Source of the DNA: Mermis nigrescens
Lineage: Eukaryota > Nematoda > Enoplea > Mermithida > Mermithidae
Length of the DNA: 64,000 bases
Assembly (NCBI GenBank): GCA_036768485.1
Contig: JAVLUZ010000271.1
Span: 2,148,717-2,212,716 of the forward strand
Direction of reading: 5' to 3'
Shown here: in pieces, positions 23,062 through 36,400 of the stretch
How the letters are laid out: each line of letters starts with the position of its first letter
Numbering within the stretch: position 1 is the stretch's first letter
Notes under the pieces: generated by a model
Database searches by the model: none
Seen by the model: the letters and a program-made list of their open reading frames with translations, nothing else
Told to the model about the DNA's origin: nothing
Translations under genes and position numbers: made by a program

Positions 23062-23321
23062 TATACGTGGGCAGCACCGAAATTCTGGGGGGTGCAAGAT
23101 TTTTCAAAGGTCAAAAAATGGCCTTAAAAATGGTGGTATGGCGAAAAAACACCATTTTCAACGTTTCTCATCGAGCACTATCCATTGGCATCAAAAAATT
23201 GCGAGAAAAACAAAAAAAATCAAAAATTGAATTCTGGGGGGTATTTTGATTTCTGGGGGGTATTTTGGTTTCTCAGGGGGTGCATACCCCCCAAACCCCC
23301 CACCCCGCATGCCTAGGTGTG
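23062..23321 (+). mobile_element. hAT-like MITE inside a CHK coding exon, perfect 8-bp target duplication GGTCCGAT
   Basis: Runs from TATACGTGGGCAGCACCG to GCATGCCTAGGTGTG. GGTCCGAT is present at 23054-23061 and 23322-23329. Removing the element and one duplicate rejoins the minus-strand codons across the site: ENAKYRT before and PLITQEIDVERLL after. The family core motifs are all present. Confidence 0.9.
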
Positions 23322-23399
23322 GGTCCGATACTTAGCATTTTCTTGAATAACATCCGTCAATATACTGCGAACACTATTTACAAAAATATTATCAAAAAA

Positions 23400-26056
23400 A
23401 ATTTTATTCCCCATCTTTAAAAGTACATTGTTTTATCAAATACCTAATTTTTTAGTAATACTACATTAATATTCGCTTTACGCTAAATCTAAATTTGTTG
23501 GAAATATAATGAAAAGGTATTTTCAAGCTCTTCACGTTTTACAGAACAATGAAGATAGTCCTTATGTCAGTGTCATGTCTCAAAATGTGCATTTTAGGAT
23601 ATTTTTTCATTTTGAACTATTTATATATCTTATGTCAAAAAATTCCTCTTTTCAATTTAATCGCATGTAGCTCTACCACGATCAATGATATATAAAATTC
23701 TCTTAGTATTTTATTACAAAAGTGTGGCTAAGATACTCATTTATCATATCATGAAGGCGTAGATATTTACAATTAATATTTATTTTAAATAGCCTGCCTT
23801 TATCTGATTTTGATGTGGAGTGAAAATAGGGTTTGATTTTCTCTTTCAAGCCAGCGAGTCATTTTTCTACGCTCTCCATCAGATATTAAAATAATGCTAG
23901 AAACTTACTTATCCTATTTTAAAATATTCTAATCTATCAATTTGAGTGAAGTCCTATAATATGTTTCGCTATTCTGAAATTGAAAGCGCAAGAAATGTAT
24001 AGCAGTGCGCTAAGTGTGCATCGCACTTATGCTGTAGGACTTCTTCATTCATCTCGTTTTAATGGGGACGTCTTAATTGCTACATTGTCAATTAATCAGC
24101 TCTTCAATGTTAAATTTTTCCCTTTTGAACCCGGAATTAAAGCACCTCAAATCTTAAAATTTAACTAAGAAGCCATTTCAGTCTCTATTATCAATTCTGA
24201 CAACAACAGTTATGTATAAATCAGTCTTTTTTTATCATTTTTATCTTTAAGAAGTCACAGTCTAAGATAGCCATAGTAGCGTAGTCAGGATTTTAGTTCG
24301 GGGTGGGGGAAGCACACACAAAAATTTTTTAATTCTTCTTTTGCAATGAATGCCAGCAACGTTACATACAGTAAAACTGAGTTTTTCTACCTTTAGTAGT
24401 GTAGTCTGGCTAATTTATGGGTTTCTAACGATCTAAAATTATAGTAAAAATAATAATAGTAATAGTCTGGGAGAGCAGAAAATTATCAAATTTTCACGAA
24501 ACAATTATGACGTTCAAGCTTCTAATAAGAAAATTGCGAATTAACTTATAGTATGTTTCATTTAACTTTGCGGTTTTCTTTTATGTAAATTTTTTCGCAA
24601 AAATCAGGCTACGAAAATAGTTTAAATTTTTGATACAGTAATGCGGCTTAATAATGGCATGCGTTTCTATCGAACTCAATATACTGTAGAATATCATATT
24701 TGTTGCTTTAGTTTAAAACACTTTTGTACTTACTTTAAATTTTTTCAAAAACCTCAAAGCTTAAGAAACAGACTACAGAATGAAGATAATTTGACTGATT
24801 CAGGCTTCTAAACGCAATGCTAGAGCTTAACAAAATAAAAAAAACAGTAACCGGCGACGCTGTGCGCCGGAAATTTTTGACGGTTATGCTTTTTAAACTG
24901 AATTCAAACCGCTTAAATCATACATAATAGACAAACTAATTCCGGCGCGAAGCGCCGAAAATTTATAGAAATTCCCAAGCCTTTTACCTTTTTGTCCTCC
25001 AAAAAATCTCACGGCACATGTACAACTAGATTTTACAGCTAGGGGGATCTGGGGTGGCGCGCTCGAGCGCCCCTACTCGAAGTCCGGGGCAGGGCCCCAG
25101 AAAATTTTGTAAAAAAGCACTTTAATGTTAAATAGTAAATTTAACATTTTCGTTAAATCGGACAAATATCGCTTTTGAATCAAACTCAAAAACACTTACA
25201 TAAATCGATGAACTACTACATTGCACAAAACTTCTGAACTGAATGCGTTTTCCGATCTTTGCTTAGTAGACAGCGCAGCAACGGGTTGCTGCCATACCTG
25301 GGCGTGGGAGGGGGTTTGGAGGGTATGCACCCCCCAGAAACCAAAATACCCCCAGAATTCAATTTTTGAAAATTTTTTTTGTTTTTTTTTCGCAATTTTT
25401 GATGCCATTCGATAGTGCTCGAAGAAACGTTGAAAAATGGTGTTTTTTCCGCCATACCGCCATTTGTAAGGCCATTTTTTGACCTTTGAATAAATCTTGC
25501 ACTCCCCACTCCAGAACTTTGGTGCCGCCCACCTATGGTCGCTGCGTTGCCAATGAGAAATAGAACGGTGTAGGTATCAATGAAAATTTTGTTCTTACCG
25601 TTTTCACGCCCATTTGTGGCCTTCTTATTAACAAGATGTAGTTCAGAAAATAGGAAATGCGCAAGAAAAAAATTTGGCATTCTTCTCATTTAAATTGTCC
25701 TTGTAAAAAAAGACAACTAAAGCAGAGAACAGACAAATTGGTACGAGCGCGCAATTATTTCAGCTGATTCAAGCTTTTGAACTAATTTGACATATGTAAC
25801 AATAAATAATATGGACTCGGCGCGAAGCGCCGGAAAATATTGATATTTTTGCCTTTTTGCAGTCAATTTTTTAAACACGATTATTACACCAGAAAAATCA
25901 ACAACATCTCTGAAAAACTTTATGCCCCCAATGCCCTCCTGGCTGCGCCCTTTAGAGGCCATAACAAAAGTAAAATATAAATTTCCTATTGCTGTATTCA
26001 TTAATTTTATATCAAACGTTTCGCGTACGCTTGCTTTAACTTTGTTCTTTAGTCAC
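23400..26056. other. CHK gene intron, repeat-bearing
   Basis: Between the CHK kinase exon and exon 1. Holds a MITE (25293-25537), three GCGC palindromes (near 24850, 24942 and 25817) and a GGCGCGCTCGAGCGCCCC-bearing element near 25040-25110. A CHK exon of about 30 codons may be hidden here, but I could not identify it. Confidence 0.5.
25293..25537 (-). mobile_element. hAT-like MITE, reverse orientation, 8-bp target duplication (GTTGCTGC/GTCGCTGC)
   Basis: Reads CATACCTGGGCGTGGGAGG at the left and GTGCCGCCCACCTATG at the right, the reverse complement of the family ends. Flanks agree at 7 of 8 bases. Located in the CHK intron. Confidence 0.85.
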
Positions 26057-26746
26057 CTTATGATACAGTTTTTCGTCTACATCAGCGAATTCTTTAAATT
26101 TTGCTTTTGTCGCGCTCAAAGAAGCTTTTGATGAGTCGACCCAAGTTTTAAACAATTCGGCCACGGTTTCGGAACCGCCAACGCTCTGGCGCCACGGCAC
26201 TTTCGTGATCAGCGACCACGCGTGTAAATCGGCTAGGCAATCCGTGGCGTTCTGCCACTGTTTCAAATTTAATCCCTGAGCCAAATCGGCCACGTTGCCA
26301 GCTTTGTCGCTCAAGTCTTCCATTATAATAACCGTCATATCATCTGCCTTGCAGCAGTAAACCTCAGGCAGAGGTAGAGGAGGAGGCTTTTCCCTCAGCA
26401 GAAGATCGTACGCCTTACACTCAGCCCCGTGAAAAACGTCTATCACATTTTGATACGCTTTTGTATTTTTGTCCATCTCTTCGCCATTCGATATTTCTTC
26501 CATGACGCTCTGAATGCAGGTGCTTTTTGGCACTTTAGCGATTACTTTTGTGGGTAAATCCCAACGTGCTTCTTTATCAGACCATGTCAAATAGACGCGC
26601 ATCACCTCTGATGTGAAACCAATGCCCTTAAAAATGACTTCTCCTCGAGCTTCGACCAAAGTGACGTCATTTTTGAAATATTCGCGCAAAAGCTGCTCCA
26701 GCGATTGCCTGGTTAGTGGACCCTCGCAAATTAGTTCGGTTTCCAT

Positions 26747-28060
26747 GATTCTTTTGTCTGAATTTGCAGTATTCCGGCGAATCCGCTTATTCGCTAGGTT
26801 TATGAGCTTCTCTACAACGGTTAGAGCAACACGTAAAAATTATTCGTCTTCTAATTTCGCAACAAATTCGTTTGGTAAATAATAAGCACGTCAAATCGCT
26901 TGCTCTGCGTCTTGCGTTATCGCGCGCGATGAGTGATTGTCGAAATCAAACAATATCAATTAGGCATAATTTGCTCATTTGCTAAAGGCTTTATTAAACT
27001 GTTGCCAGATGAGATGAATATAGTAGATTATGTATAGGTACCTTTCAAATATGATGACGAAGTACAATTATTACATCATTTTATTAAAGTAGGAATGACC
27101 GATAGATTACAGGCCTCCAGTATGCTAAAATTGTAATAGGCTCCAACTCCTAAATTTAGTTCCGACTCATCGTATCTACAGGCAAACATCAAATTGACGT
27201 GTAATCATGTGGACGTAATTAAACGAGTACTAAATGAGAAATCAGTAGGATCAACCTCTTCTAGGACCTGTTAAACTAGAGCCCGGAGGCGAAAAATCAA
27301 GATCGAAACCTTTTGTTTGACGATGGATTGTGCTGCACGGCAGAAGCTTGATGGCAGACTCAAAATGTGATATTTGCGCAAAGCTTAAAGTTTTGTGCAC
27401 GTGACTTAATTAGTGACAGCTGCAGTGTTTCACAAGGGGTGAGATCATACAGAGGAGCTGGTACTTTTGATTCATGAACAGCGACATGCTAAAAAAATAC
27501 GTTTTAGCCGGCCCGTATCCAGGATCCGGTCAAGGGGGGGGCGGACGCAAAATAAATTGATTAATATCTCGGAAATTTCTTAGGGATACATAGCTCGCAA
27601 AAACAGCATTTTCCGACGTTTTTCAACATGCTCTATCCGTCAAGCCAACAATTTCGACTAGCTTAAGTTGATTTTTTTGGGGGGGGGCACGTCGCCTATC
27701 ATCAAATTGGTCCGATAAGAACAATAGAGACAAACGTAAATATGTGTAATCAATTGGACGATTGGCTGATCTCTGCGTCGCTTTGTTTACCATTCTTTCG
27801 TTACCGTAAACTGGTCATCTGGCAGTTCAAACTTTGAAATACTATAAGTCTGCGAATTTACTTTTTTGCGAAATGACTTTTAAACTTTCGGACTCGTCAT
27901 TTAATTTCGAGTCGGCCGAACACGTGTAATTCTATATGATTTATTTTAATTTTAGACTGATGACAGCTGTGATTTAAAGTCAGCTTTGTAGTATGGTTCC
28001 AAAATCTACGTTCCTATCTTACTTCGCCCAACAATAATCTTTCAAGGCGTTTGATCCTTG
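26747..28060. other. Intergenic region upstream of the CHK gene
   Basis: No gene is seen. A repeat with CCAGGATCCGGTCAAGGGGG near 27515 and GGGGGGGGCACG near 27680 resembles the hAT-like element at 51353-51732. Promoter elements cannot be assigned. Confidence 0.45.
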
Positions 28061-29101
28061 TGTAAATACATGGCCCCTAGCGTCTACAGAATCGACGTAG
28101 GAACCGAATGTATTTGCCTTCGAGAATTACTTAGGTACGTAGGTACTTAGATCTGCACTTAGCGCTGGCCCCGATCGCTTAGCCTGGGATCGCTTCGATC
28201 CTTGGACCCTTACAAACCTTACGGCTTCGATCCCCTCGGTCCTAATTTGCTGACCGCTTCTGGTCGGGTGATCTCAGCAGCTACGCCCTAAGACCTAAGG
28301 CTACCTACCTAATCTCGGAATTGCCGCGGAGGTCAGTTGACCTATCTCAAACCTCAAGTTGATTATTTAACTTATTTTCTGGTTAGGCTTGATCCGAAAT
28401 GTTTTTGGTTCCTAATACGTGTAGCACAATAGACTTAGAAAACAACAACAGCGAGCTCTATACTGATCAATCATCCTTAAAGATTAAATAATGTTTTTGA
28501 TCAATTTTGGGTTTGAGAAAAGAATTAAGGTTTTCAAACAAAATAAGCAATCATATGGAATTTACCTATCCGTCCACTCAGAAGAGTCGAAGTCCTCGAC
28601 GTGGGAATTTCCGACCTTACCCTCGGTATATCCGAAACCCCTGGGTAGGTTTTCTCCAATTTATTTCAAACGCTGAATACACGGCCTAACTGCCGGACAA
28701 CAAAAATAACGCAAAAGAAAAACAAAACGTACGCAACTATACACTCGTACGATTGCCAACAAGAATGCCAACAAGACTAACTACACTGGCCTCAAGGGAC
28801 CATTACAGTAAAATAAACAAACGTCAAATTAACGTAATACTGAAACACTTTTATCTCAGATCGAATTATTCTAGGCTAATACGAGCGGTATGCATTAAAC
28901 AATTACTATTATCATATACTTAACTCTATGTTACCGGACAAGTATCTTAATGTTTTTTATTATTGAAAATTGGGGAAAAAGTGGGAAGACCGAAGGCATA
29001 GCCCACAGTACACTATCGTAGATAGCTACTAGTATTGGCTATGTGAGTGGCTACCGCGAACTGCTAAGGCAAGTTCGCCAAACGTGTAACTCTCAGTCAC
29101 A
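28061..29101 (-). repeat. Solo LTR of the Ty3/gypsy element, reverse orientation
   Basis: The reverse complement starts TGTGACTGAGAGTTACACG and ends in TGTATTTACA. It follows the LTRs at 32065-33086 and 45345-46903 through GCCTTAGCAGTTCGCGG, CAATAATAAAAA, GATATACCGAGG, CTAAGACCTAAGG and GTACCTACGTACCTAAGTAA-type blocks. No internal region adjoins it. Flanks CTTG/CTTA are a possible, imperfect 4-bp duplication. Confidence 0.85.
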
Positions 29102-30450
29102 CTTACTTCTTGTTTAGGCTTAGTGAATGCTAAAAAAGAATTCAGAATACAAGAATTTAGTTTGAATTTGTAGCTAGCAGAATGTAGCTAAAAGATGCAT
29201 GCAAGTCAGATGATCTTATAAACTGCCTGCTCCATTATTTGTTTATCGTTGAAGTATTAGTGATAAACGAAAAAATAATCAATATTGAATTTTCTTTTCG
29301 CATTCGCTAAGCCTCAAGCACCTTGAAAGATCATTGTTGGAAGATAAGAAACGTAGATGTTGGAACCACAATACGGAATTAATTTTAAAGGCATCTTGTC
29401 AGTCTAACACTAAAATAAAACATAATACATATGTTCCGACTCGACATTTATTGACGAGACGGTAACGAAAGAAAGGTAAACAATGCGATGCCGAGGTCAA
29501 CCATTCGTCCCATTAAATGCATTTGCCTTCGTCTCTCTATTGTTCTCATCGGATCAATTTAACAATTTAATGATAGACGGCGTGCCCCCCAAATCATGCC
29601 TTCGAACTTTTCAAAAAAATTTTTATTTCTTTAAAGAGGCTGTGAAAAATAATATTTGTTGGTCGTGCTTGAGGCAAACTATTGAAAATACTTAACATAC
29701 GATAAGGTACGAAGTTTTGAAAATATGACGATTTTATATAAACATTGGCAATTTTCTTATCTTTCCGTAGGATTATCTTACCTAAATTTTTTTTAATATA
29801 AAAGGAGGGTCCACCCTCTCTCCCTCCCTAAATACGACCCTGCATATGAGTATACATATTGGTATGCCGACTCAAACAAGCGTTCTGATTATTTAATATG
29901 CAATAACTTAGCTAAAAATTTTCGATAAATTTGTCAGTCATGAGTACGTTCATACAAATATGTATTTCAAGAAAAAAAGATACATTCCCCTACAGCTTGT
30001 TCTGCAGAAAATTCAATAATTTTCTAGTGTAAGAACCAAACGCGCCCGTAAGGAGTCCAGGCCTTCACACGGAGAAGACAGAAGAATTCTTTTAGGGAAA
30101 TTAGCTAATTTTGTGATGCAAATCGACAAAAGTAACATTTTTGCAAAATTTGTTACGTACAAATTCAACAATAGATGTCAATTCTACTGAGTTTGTCTAA
30201 TTTCTGAAAAATTTTCTTGATTCTCCGGAAAAATACCATTCTAAATTAATTTATGCATTATATTTTGAATGATGAGCATATTTGGTGAAAATAACTTCAT
30301 TTTACGGTGGACCTTTTATCTAAGAATTAGTATGAATTGCTGCTAGGTGAACATACTTTCATTTTGTAATTTTCTTTTTTTACTTTCACATAAAAGATAT
30401 GACATTATTATAGAAGCAAAGCAACAAATTTGATCATTTCACAAAAGTGA
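29102..30450. other. Intergenic, no supported feature
   Basis: AT-rich sequence. Short frames near 29483-29695 have no support. It ends at the stop codon of the membrane-protein gene. Confidence 0.5.
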
Positions 30451-33400
30451 TCATTTCTCGATGTGGCGCATGTGCGTTTCTTGACGTCTTCTAGCATACA
30501 CTAACAACGAAAAAATTGCCGTCAATCGGGCCAGACCACTAATTGGGTTTATAAAAACGAAGTAGTGAATAAACATTTTGGCAATACTTGCTGCCAAATA
30601 TTTACAATGCCATAAAGCTAGATATGTTTCGGGATTACAGCGGCTCATCAACCAGTACTTTGTGTACATCATCAAAGTCGTCGACACATAGGTCATCAAA
30701 AGAACAGCCTAAACAACAAGGCAGAAAGAATTCAATCAATATGCAGGATTTCTTAACAACATGAATCGCTGAGCAAAAAATTTAAAAACCAGCCTACAAA
30801 TAGATATTCAAGCTCTTTTACTTTAATAAAGGGAAGCGTCAATCATTTTTTGAAAAAATGAAGGAAATTAGATGATTCCGCTTTTGATGTTCTTTTCAAG
30901 AAATTTTATTCGATTGTTTTGGCTGAAAACACATTTAACATAAGATGGAAACACGAAAATTGTCATTCTGTTCTTTCAACGAAGTTTGAGAAATTCATCA
31001 ACTTGACCTCAATCTCGTTTTTTGAACAAATTGAATTTTCAGCTAGATAGTGATTAAGACAAAGCTTCTTTTCAGCGTTGGTAGTCGCCAAAAAGTTTTT
31101 ATTTTCACTCAAAACTTGAGCAAAATATAGGTATACTGACAAAGGCAGCTGAGTTCATCTAACAAGAAGAAAATGATAATTTGTTGTAGTATAAAATATA
31201 ATCCCAATTAAACTAATTCAAACACTTCTGAAGCCACTTTAGAATATGTATTCCTTTCCACGTGGTCTTTTCTATTTCTTTTCAACTCACAGATTGGCGG
31301 CAATTTACGAAAAGATCAAAGTTCAACTCTATGTAATTACAATAAGAGACCTCAAGCTTCTAAGAAATCAACTGCTTCTTCTGACATTATGAACGTTTGC
31401 TTACGAAACTTGGCTTCATTGGAATTTAATTAATTGATCATGTCATGAGCATTAAGGATGGCTAAGCGTACGAAGTGGTCAATTTAAGTTCTGTCTAAAG
31501 TTTAGAATGTGCAATTCTATTTACTGCGAAGTACCATTTCAATTGAGATAAAAAATCGCAACCGTTTAATTTTAAAGCACATTTGCCTGCTTATATATTC
31601 AAAAAGGAAAATTCATCGTCATTCAAAATTTGAAATATATCGTACATAGTCAGATATTTCCAAGTATGTGGAAACATTGTACCACTCGGCAGTGACATAG
31701 TCCTTCGTGAAAATAATTGCTCCAGGTGCCAGAAACACGCTTGTGAGGGCGCTCATGTTCAAAGTGAAATCACCAATGCGCATTTGACTTGAATATGTTT
31801 TGTACGTCTTGCAAATCAGCTACAGGAATAAAATATGTAGGTATATTATTCCTAAACAAAGGTCTGGAAGAATACTAAGCAGATGAGCGATTATAAAGAT
31901 ATTCACATTCGAAATAGTGAAACTTAGACTTTGAAGAGGCAACAAAAAGGGAATGAATTAAGGAAGACTAATGCACCTACGTGTACATGTATCAGGTGTC
32001 AAGATCCTTTGCACCCCTGCAGCCATGTCAATCTTTGAATTATAAGCAATACCTAGTTTAATCATGTAACTACGAGAGTTACACGTGTAGGCGAACTTGC
32101 CTTAGCAGTTCGCGGCAGCCTCACATAGCCAATACTAGTAGCTATCTACGATAGTGTACTGAGCTATGCCTTCGGTCTTCCACTTTTTCCCCAATTTTCA
32201 ATAATAAAAACAATAAGATACTTGTCCGGTAGCATAGAGTTAAGTGTATGATAATAGTAATTGTTTAATGCATACCGCTTGTGTAATCGAGAACATTCCG
32301 ATCTGAGATAAAAGTGATTCAGTATTACGTTAATTTTGATCTTTGTTTATTTTACTGTAATGGTCTCTTGAGGCCAATGTAGTTAGTTGGTTGGCAGTCG
32401 CTCGTTTTGTATAGTGGAGAGCGTTTTGTTTTCTTTGCCGTTATTTTTTGTTGTCCGGCAGCTAGGCCGTGTATTCTGCGTTCGAAATAAAATTAGAGAA
32501 AAGCCTACCCAGAGGTTTTGGATATACCGAGGTTAGGTCGGCCACTCCTACGTCGAGGATTTCAACTCATCAGAGTGGACGGATAGGTAAATCCCATATG
32601 TTTGTTTATTCTATTTGGAAATCTTAATTCTTTTCTCAAACCAAAAATTGATCAAAAATATTATCTAATCTTTAAGGATGATTGGTCAGTGTAGAGCTCG
32701 TTGTTGTTGTTTTCACAGTCTATTGCTACACGTATTAGGAACCAAAAACATTTCGATTCAGGCACAGATTGGAAAATAAGTTAAATATTCAACGAGCTTT
32801 GAGATAGGTCAGCCGGCCTCCGGGGCGAATTCCGGGTCGGTAGGTAGCCTTAGGTCTTAGGAGCGTAGCTGCTGAGATCACCCGACGAAAAGCGGCCAGC
32901 AATATTAGGTCTGGGGATCGAAGCCGTAAGGTCTGTGGTCCATAGGTGAAAGCTATCCAGGGCTGCGCGATCGGGGCCAGCGCTAAGTGTAGACTTAAGT
33001 ACCTACGTACCTAGAAGTAACTCTCGAAGGCAAATACACCCGTCCTATGTTGATTCTTTGCGGACATAGGGCGGCCTGTACTAACACTGGATGTTCCCTC
33101 TTTTAGGCTGCTAGCTAAAGCCGAACTGATCAATCATCGTAAAATTATTTTTCGATCCAAAAACTATCATTTTGGCCATCTAAAAATGTGTAACATTTCG
33201 TTCACCTTTGTTGTTGTATCGACCGCGATCGTGGCAGTGCGCAATTTAAGTAAGCGTCCGTGGTAAAGATTTTGTGTATTGTGGTAAAGTCATCGTTATT
33301 TTTCTATTTCCGTCGGATCTTTATCGACGAAGGCAGCTCTCACGCTTGCATTTTTCTATAAACGTCGACCCTCAGGCGACGATTCATCATTTTTCTCTCT

Positions 33401-36400
33401 CGGTAAAGATCTAGGTGACAAAAGTCTTTACCTACCTGTTTCTAACCCGTACACTTTCTTGCACTTCAGGCTTAGTCCTACCTGTTTTTGATCGTTTCAC
33501 GTCAGGTATATCCTACTTCACGTAAGCAGATACTATTCACGTGAAAAAACCTGTTTTCGGATCGACAAAAGGCCAAATTCGAAACATTTATTTAAGGCAA
33601 AAATTTCGATGTACTGAAATTTATTTTACCCAAAGTCATATTTTTAGACATTTTGATACCTAAAAATGGCAGGAAAAAAGGTTTTGCGGACACCGCCCGC
33701 TAAATTGAAAAAACCTTCTACGCCACCTACTTCTTCTCGCCAATTACCCGCACCTGTTGACTCTAATAGCGCGAGTAATTCTGCGGTAATGACACAAATA
33801 CGAAAGACGTAACTAGTAAGGTAAATAATGATAAATTACCTGCGTCACTAAATGCCGCGAGCAATACACAGTCCGAAGATTAACTTTATTGAGTACCATG
33901 CGATCACGCATTAATCAAATTACGATAACTAGATCACACCCTAATATCGATAATTCATCAAGTCATACAATGATTGATAATACGACTACTCTTAATACGG
34001 CAAATAATCCTGAAACCAGTTCGGAGCGCAAAATCCCGATTCTGGCGTAGAAAGTAATCATAGTCATAGCATAAATGCTGACGAAGAACGTGCTAATGCT
34101 AATGTGACTAATGATCTTATTTTAAAAGCGCTACAAGCTATTCATTTGCAATTTTCGGACCTTTCTACACGCGTTGATCAAGATAAAAAGGAAAATGCGG
34201 ATGAAATGCGTAAACTGCGTCTGGAGCTAAGCACTATGCTTAAACCCCAACCAGTTTTGAATCGCATAGAGAATAATTCATCTGAGCACGTTAACCACTC
34301 AATCGACAGCGCAAATTTTTCTGAATTTAATGCGCAAAGTGCAGGAAATACGTTGCGCAAAGTAAAAGCATCATGCATCTTCACTGTTGTCCACTGGCAA
34401 CGAAACATCAGTCGCTCACCTTCGGAAACTGTTCAGAAAATATCGCTCAAAATTGTACAAATCGCGCGCCTGAGATATCTAATTTGTCACAGAATCCTTT
34501 AAACACGGGTTTACAGCAGTGCAAAACTCGGAGTTTTTCGGATAACATACCTACAATTTCGCAGCCGTTGGTACCGATTTTGCAGACGTCGCGATCTCAG
34601 CCCTTCCTTGTCCTTAAATCGTAATGCGCCTTCTTTCGTACCTAATTCTTTGAATGTGAACTCGCAGCAGCAATTAAATCCACCACCGCTGCAATACTGT
34701 CCACCACAAGGAGAAATTCTTCCAAACTAATTACGTACCTAATCCCATAAATGTGGAAATACCACTAATAATCCTATTTTAATTCTTCTAACATAGAAAT
34801 GCAACCTGTTGAGATAAACTTATCTGGCATTAACAACGAACCTACAAATTTACAAAATGAATCTTAACGCCTCTACCTGAATCATCTAGTAGGAGAAGAC
34901 ATGTCAAATTTTCTGATATGAAAGCTCATCTAATAGTTATGATCGCCCGCGCAGTCGTCGCTCGCATCACAAAAGTAGATCAACGCAGACGTCATCATCG
35001 TTATAGTTCAGATTCTTCATCTGAAGGCTCGCGTGGCAGATCGCATCTCGCTGATTCCTTGAATTGCCCGGACCATTTATGACACAAATGCAAATTGCAA
35101 TTGCTAACAAAAAAAATTTTTTTGATGGAGATAAAACGGATATAAAAGCATATTTTGCAGAATTTGAATCGCTTGCCGATACCTATGATATCGACAAAGC
35201 TGATCGTTCAAAATTCGCAACTGGATTTCTCGATCCCTATACTACGCGTTTATACCATTCGTTACCTGCTGATATACAACAATCTTATTCAAAAATGAAA
35301 CAAGCACTAATAACCGAATTTTGTCCAATGGACACCGGTGCGCTCTTTAATCGTTTTTTGAATCATAAACAGCAGCCTAACAAATCGGTTAAACATTATC
35401 TCTCGCTTCACGAAGAGTTAATTAAATCTGATCCTTATCTTGAAGTTGATACGCATCATTTCAATAATTTAATGTGACATCAATTAGGGAAGGTTTATTT
35501 CCACATATTTCGAAAAGAGGCATATCATAAAAACCTAGAGCATCTTTAGCTGAATTTTTGGACAATGCGCTAGCGCTGAGATTTGCTAATAAAAAATTTG
35601 AGGATAAAAAGGCAGTAACACCTTATGTATTGGTAACAGCTGCTCCCATTGGCAGCGCAGTACCTAGAGATACTCCTCGCGCATCTAACCAAAATGATTC
35701 AAATCGTTTGCGTCATAGAACGTTTCATCGCTCATCGCGTGCTTGAAAGCCAGAAAGTTCCTCTCATAAATATTGCACCTTTTGCAAACGCATAGGTCAC
35801 ATTTATGAGGAATGTTTTACGCATCCAGAGGCAAGAAGCGTCTAATAATGCTAATTATAATATCCAATCTGATCGAAATAATAATTCTATGGCTCGCAAT
35901 CGCAGCCAGTTGCGTTCTTTTTTGTGCCAAATTGTTCACCATCGCGTTCAAATTCGCAAAGTAGACATTGATCTCAATCACGATATCGTAACTCTAGTCA
36001 ACATCGTTCATCTAACTATGCAGACATGATAATCGTTTTGAACTTAAACAAACACGATCGAATTTTAGGCAAGATCATTAATGATTATTACAGAATTCGC
36101 GTGCTAATTATCAAAATTCGCGTTACGATAATTGTTATAATAATCAACCGCGACAAAACACACCTTTTGTGCAATTCCCAAATGAACAGCGTGGTACATA
36201 CTACAACTCAAATTACCATAGCGACAACAATCTCAATTGCCCGTATGTCACATACCCGCGGATAACCAACCCACCATGAATGTGCCCCCACAGCAGCCAA
36301 CCCTTACATCTCCCTCATGATGTAAACACGGTTACTGCGAAAAGGGCCAGAATCTAGCACGCGTCCTAACTTATTCGCATCGCAAGAATTTCTCGAAGAG

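Larger units (their letters stand above)
22147..26746 (-). pseudogene. Choline-kinase-like (CHK / DUF1679-EcKinase) gene, exon split by a MITE
   Basis: Relative of the CHK family of small-molecule kinases expanded in nematodes and arthropods. Exon 1, 26746-26057: ATG start, GIGFTSEVMRVYLTW, HGAECKAYDLLL, VIIMEDLS and LADLHAWSL, donor AAG|GTGACT. Kinase exon, about 23375-22768: LQHGDTWMNNILF (catalytic HGD..NN) then FIDWQLSFAG and LSDLARL, donor CAG|GTAATT. Last exon 22396-22147. Two defects: a 260-bp MITE at 23062-23321 interrupts the kinase exon and brings an in-frame stop, and an A6 run at 22797-22792 is one base short of the frame that joins the last exon. Exon 1 ends in phase 0 while the kinase exon needs phase 2, so an exon is missing or a further indel exists. 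Either a recent pseudogene or a gene that splices the MITE out; assembly error could explain the A6 change only. Confidence 0.75.
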
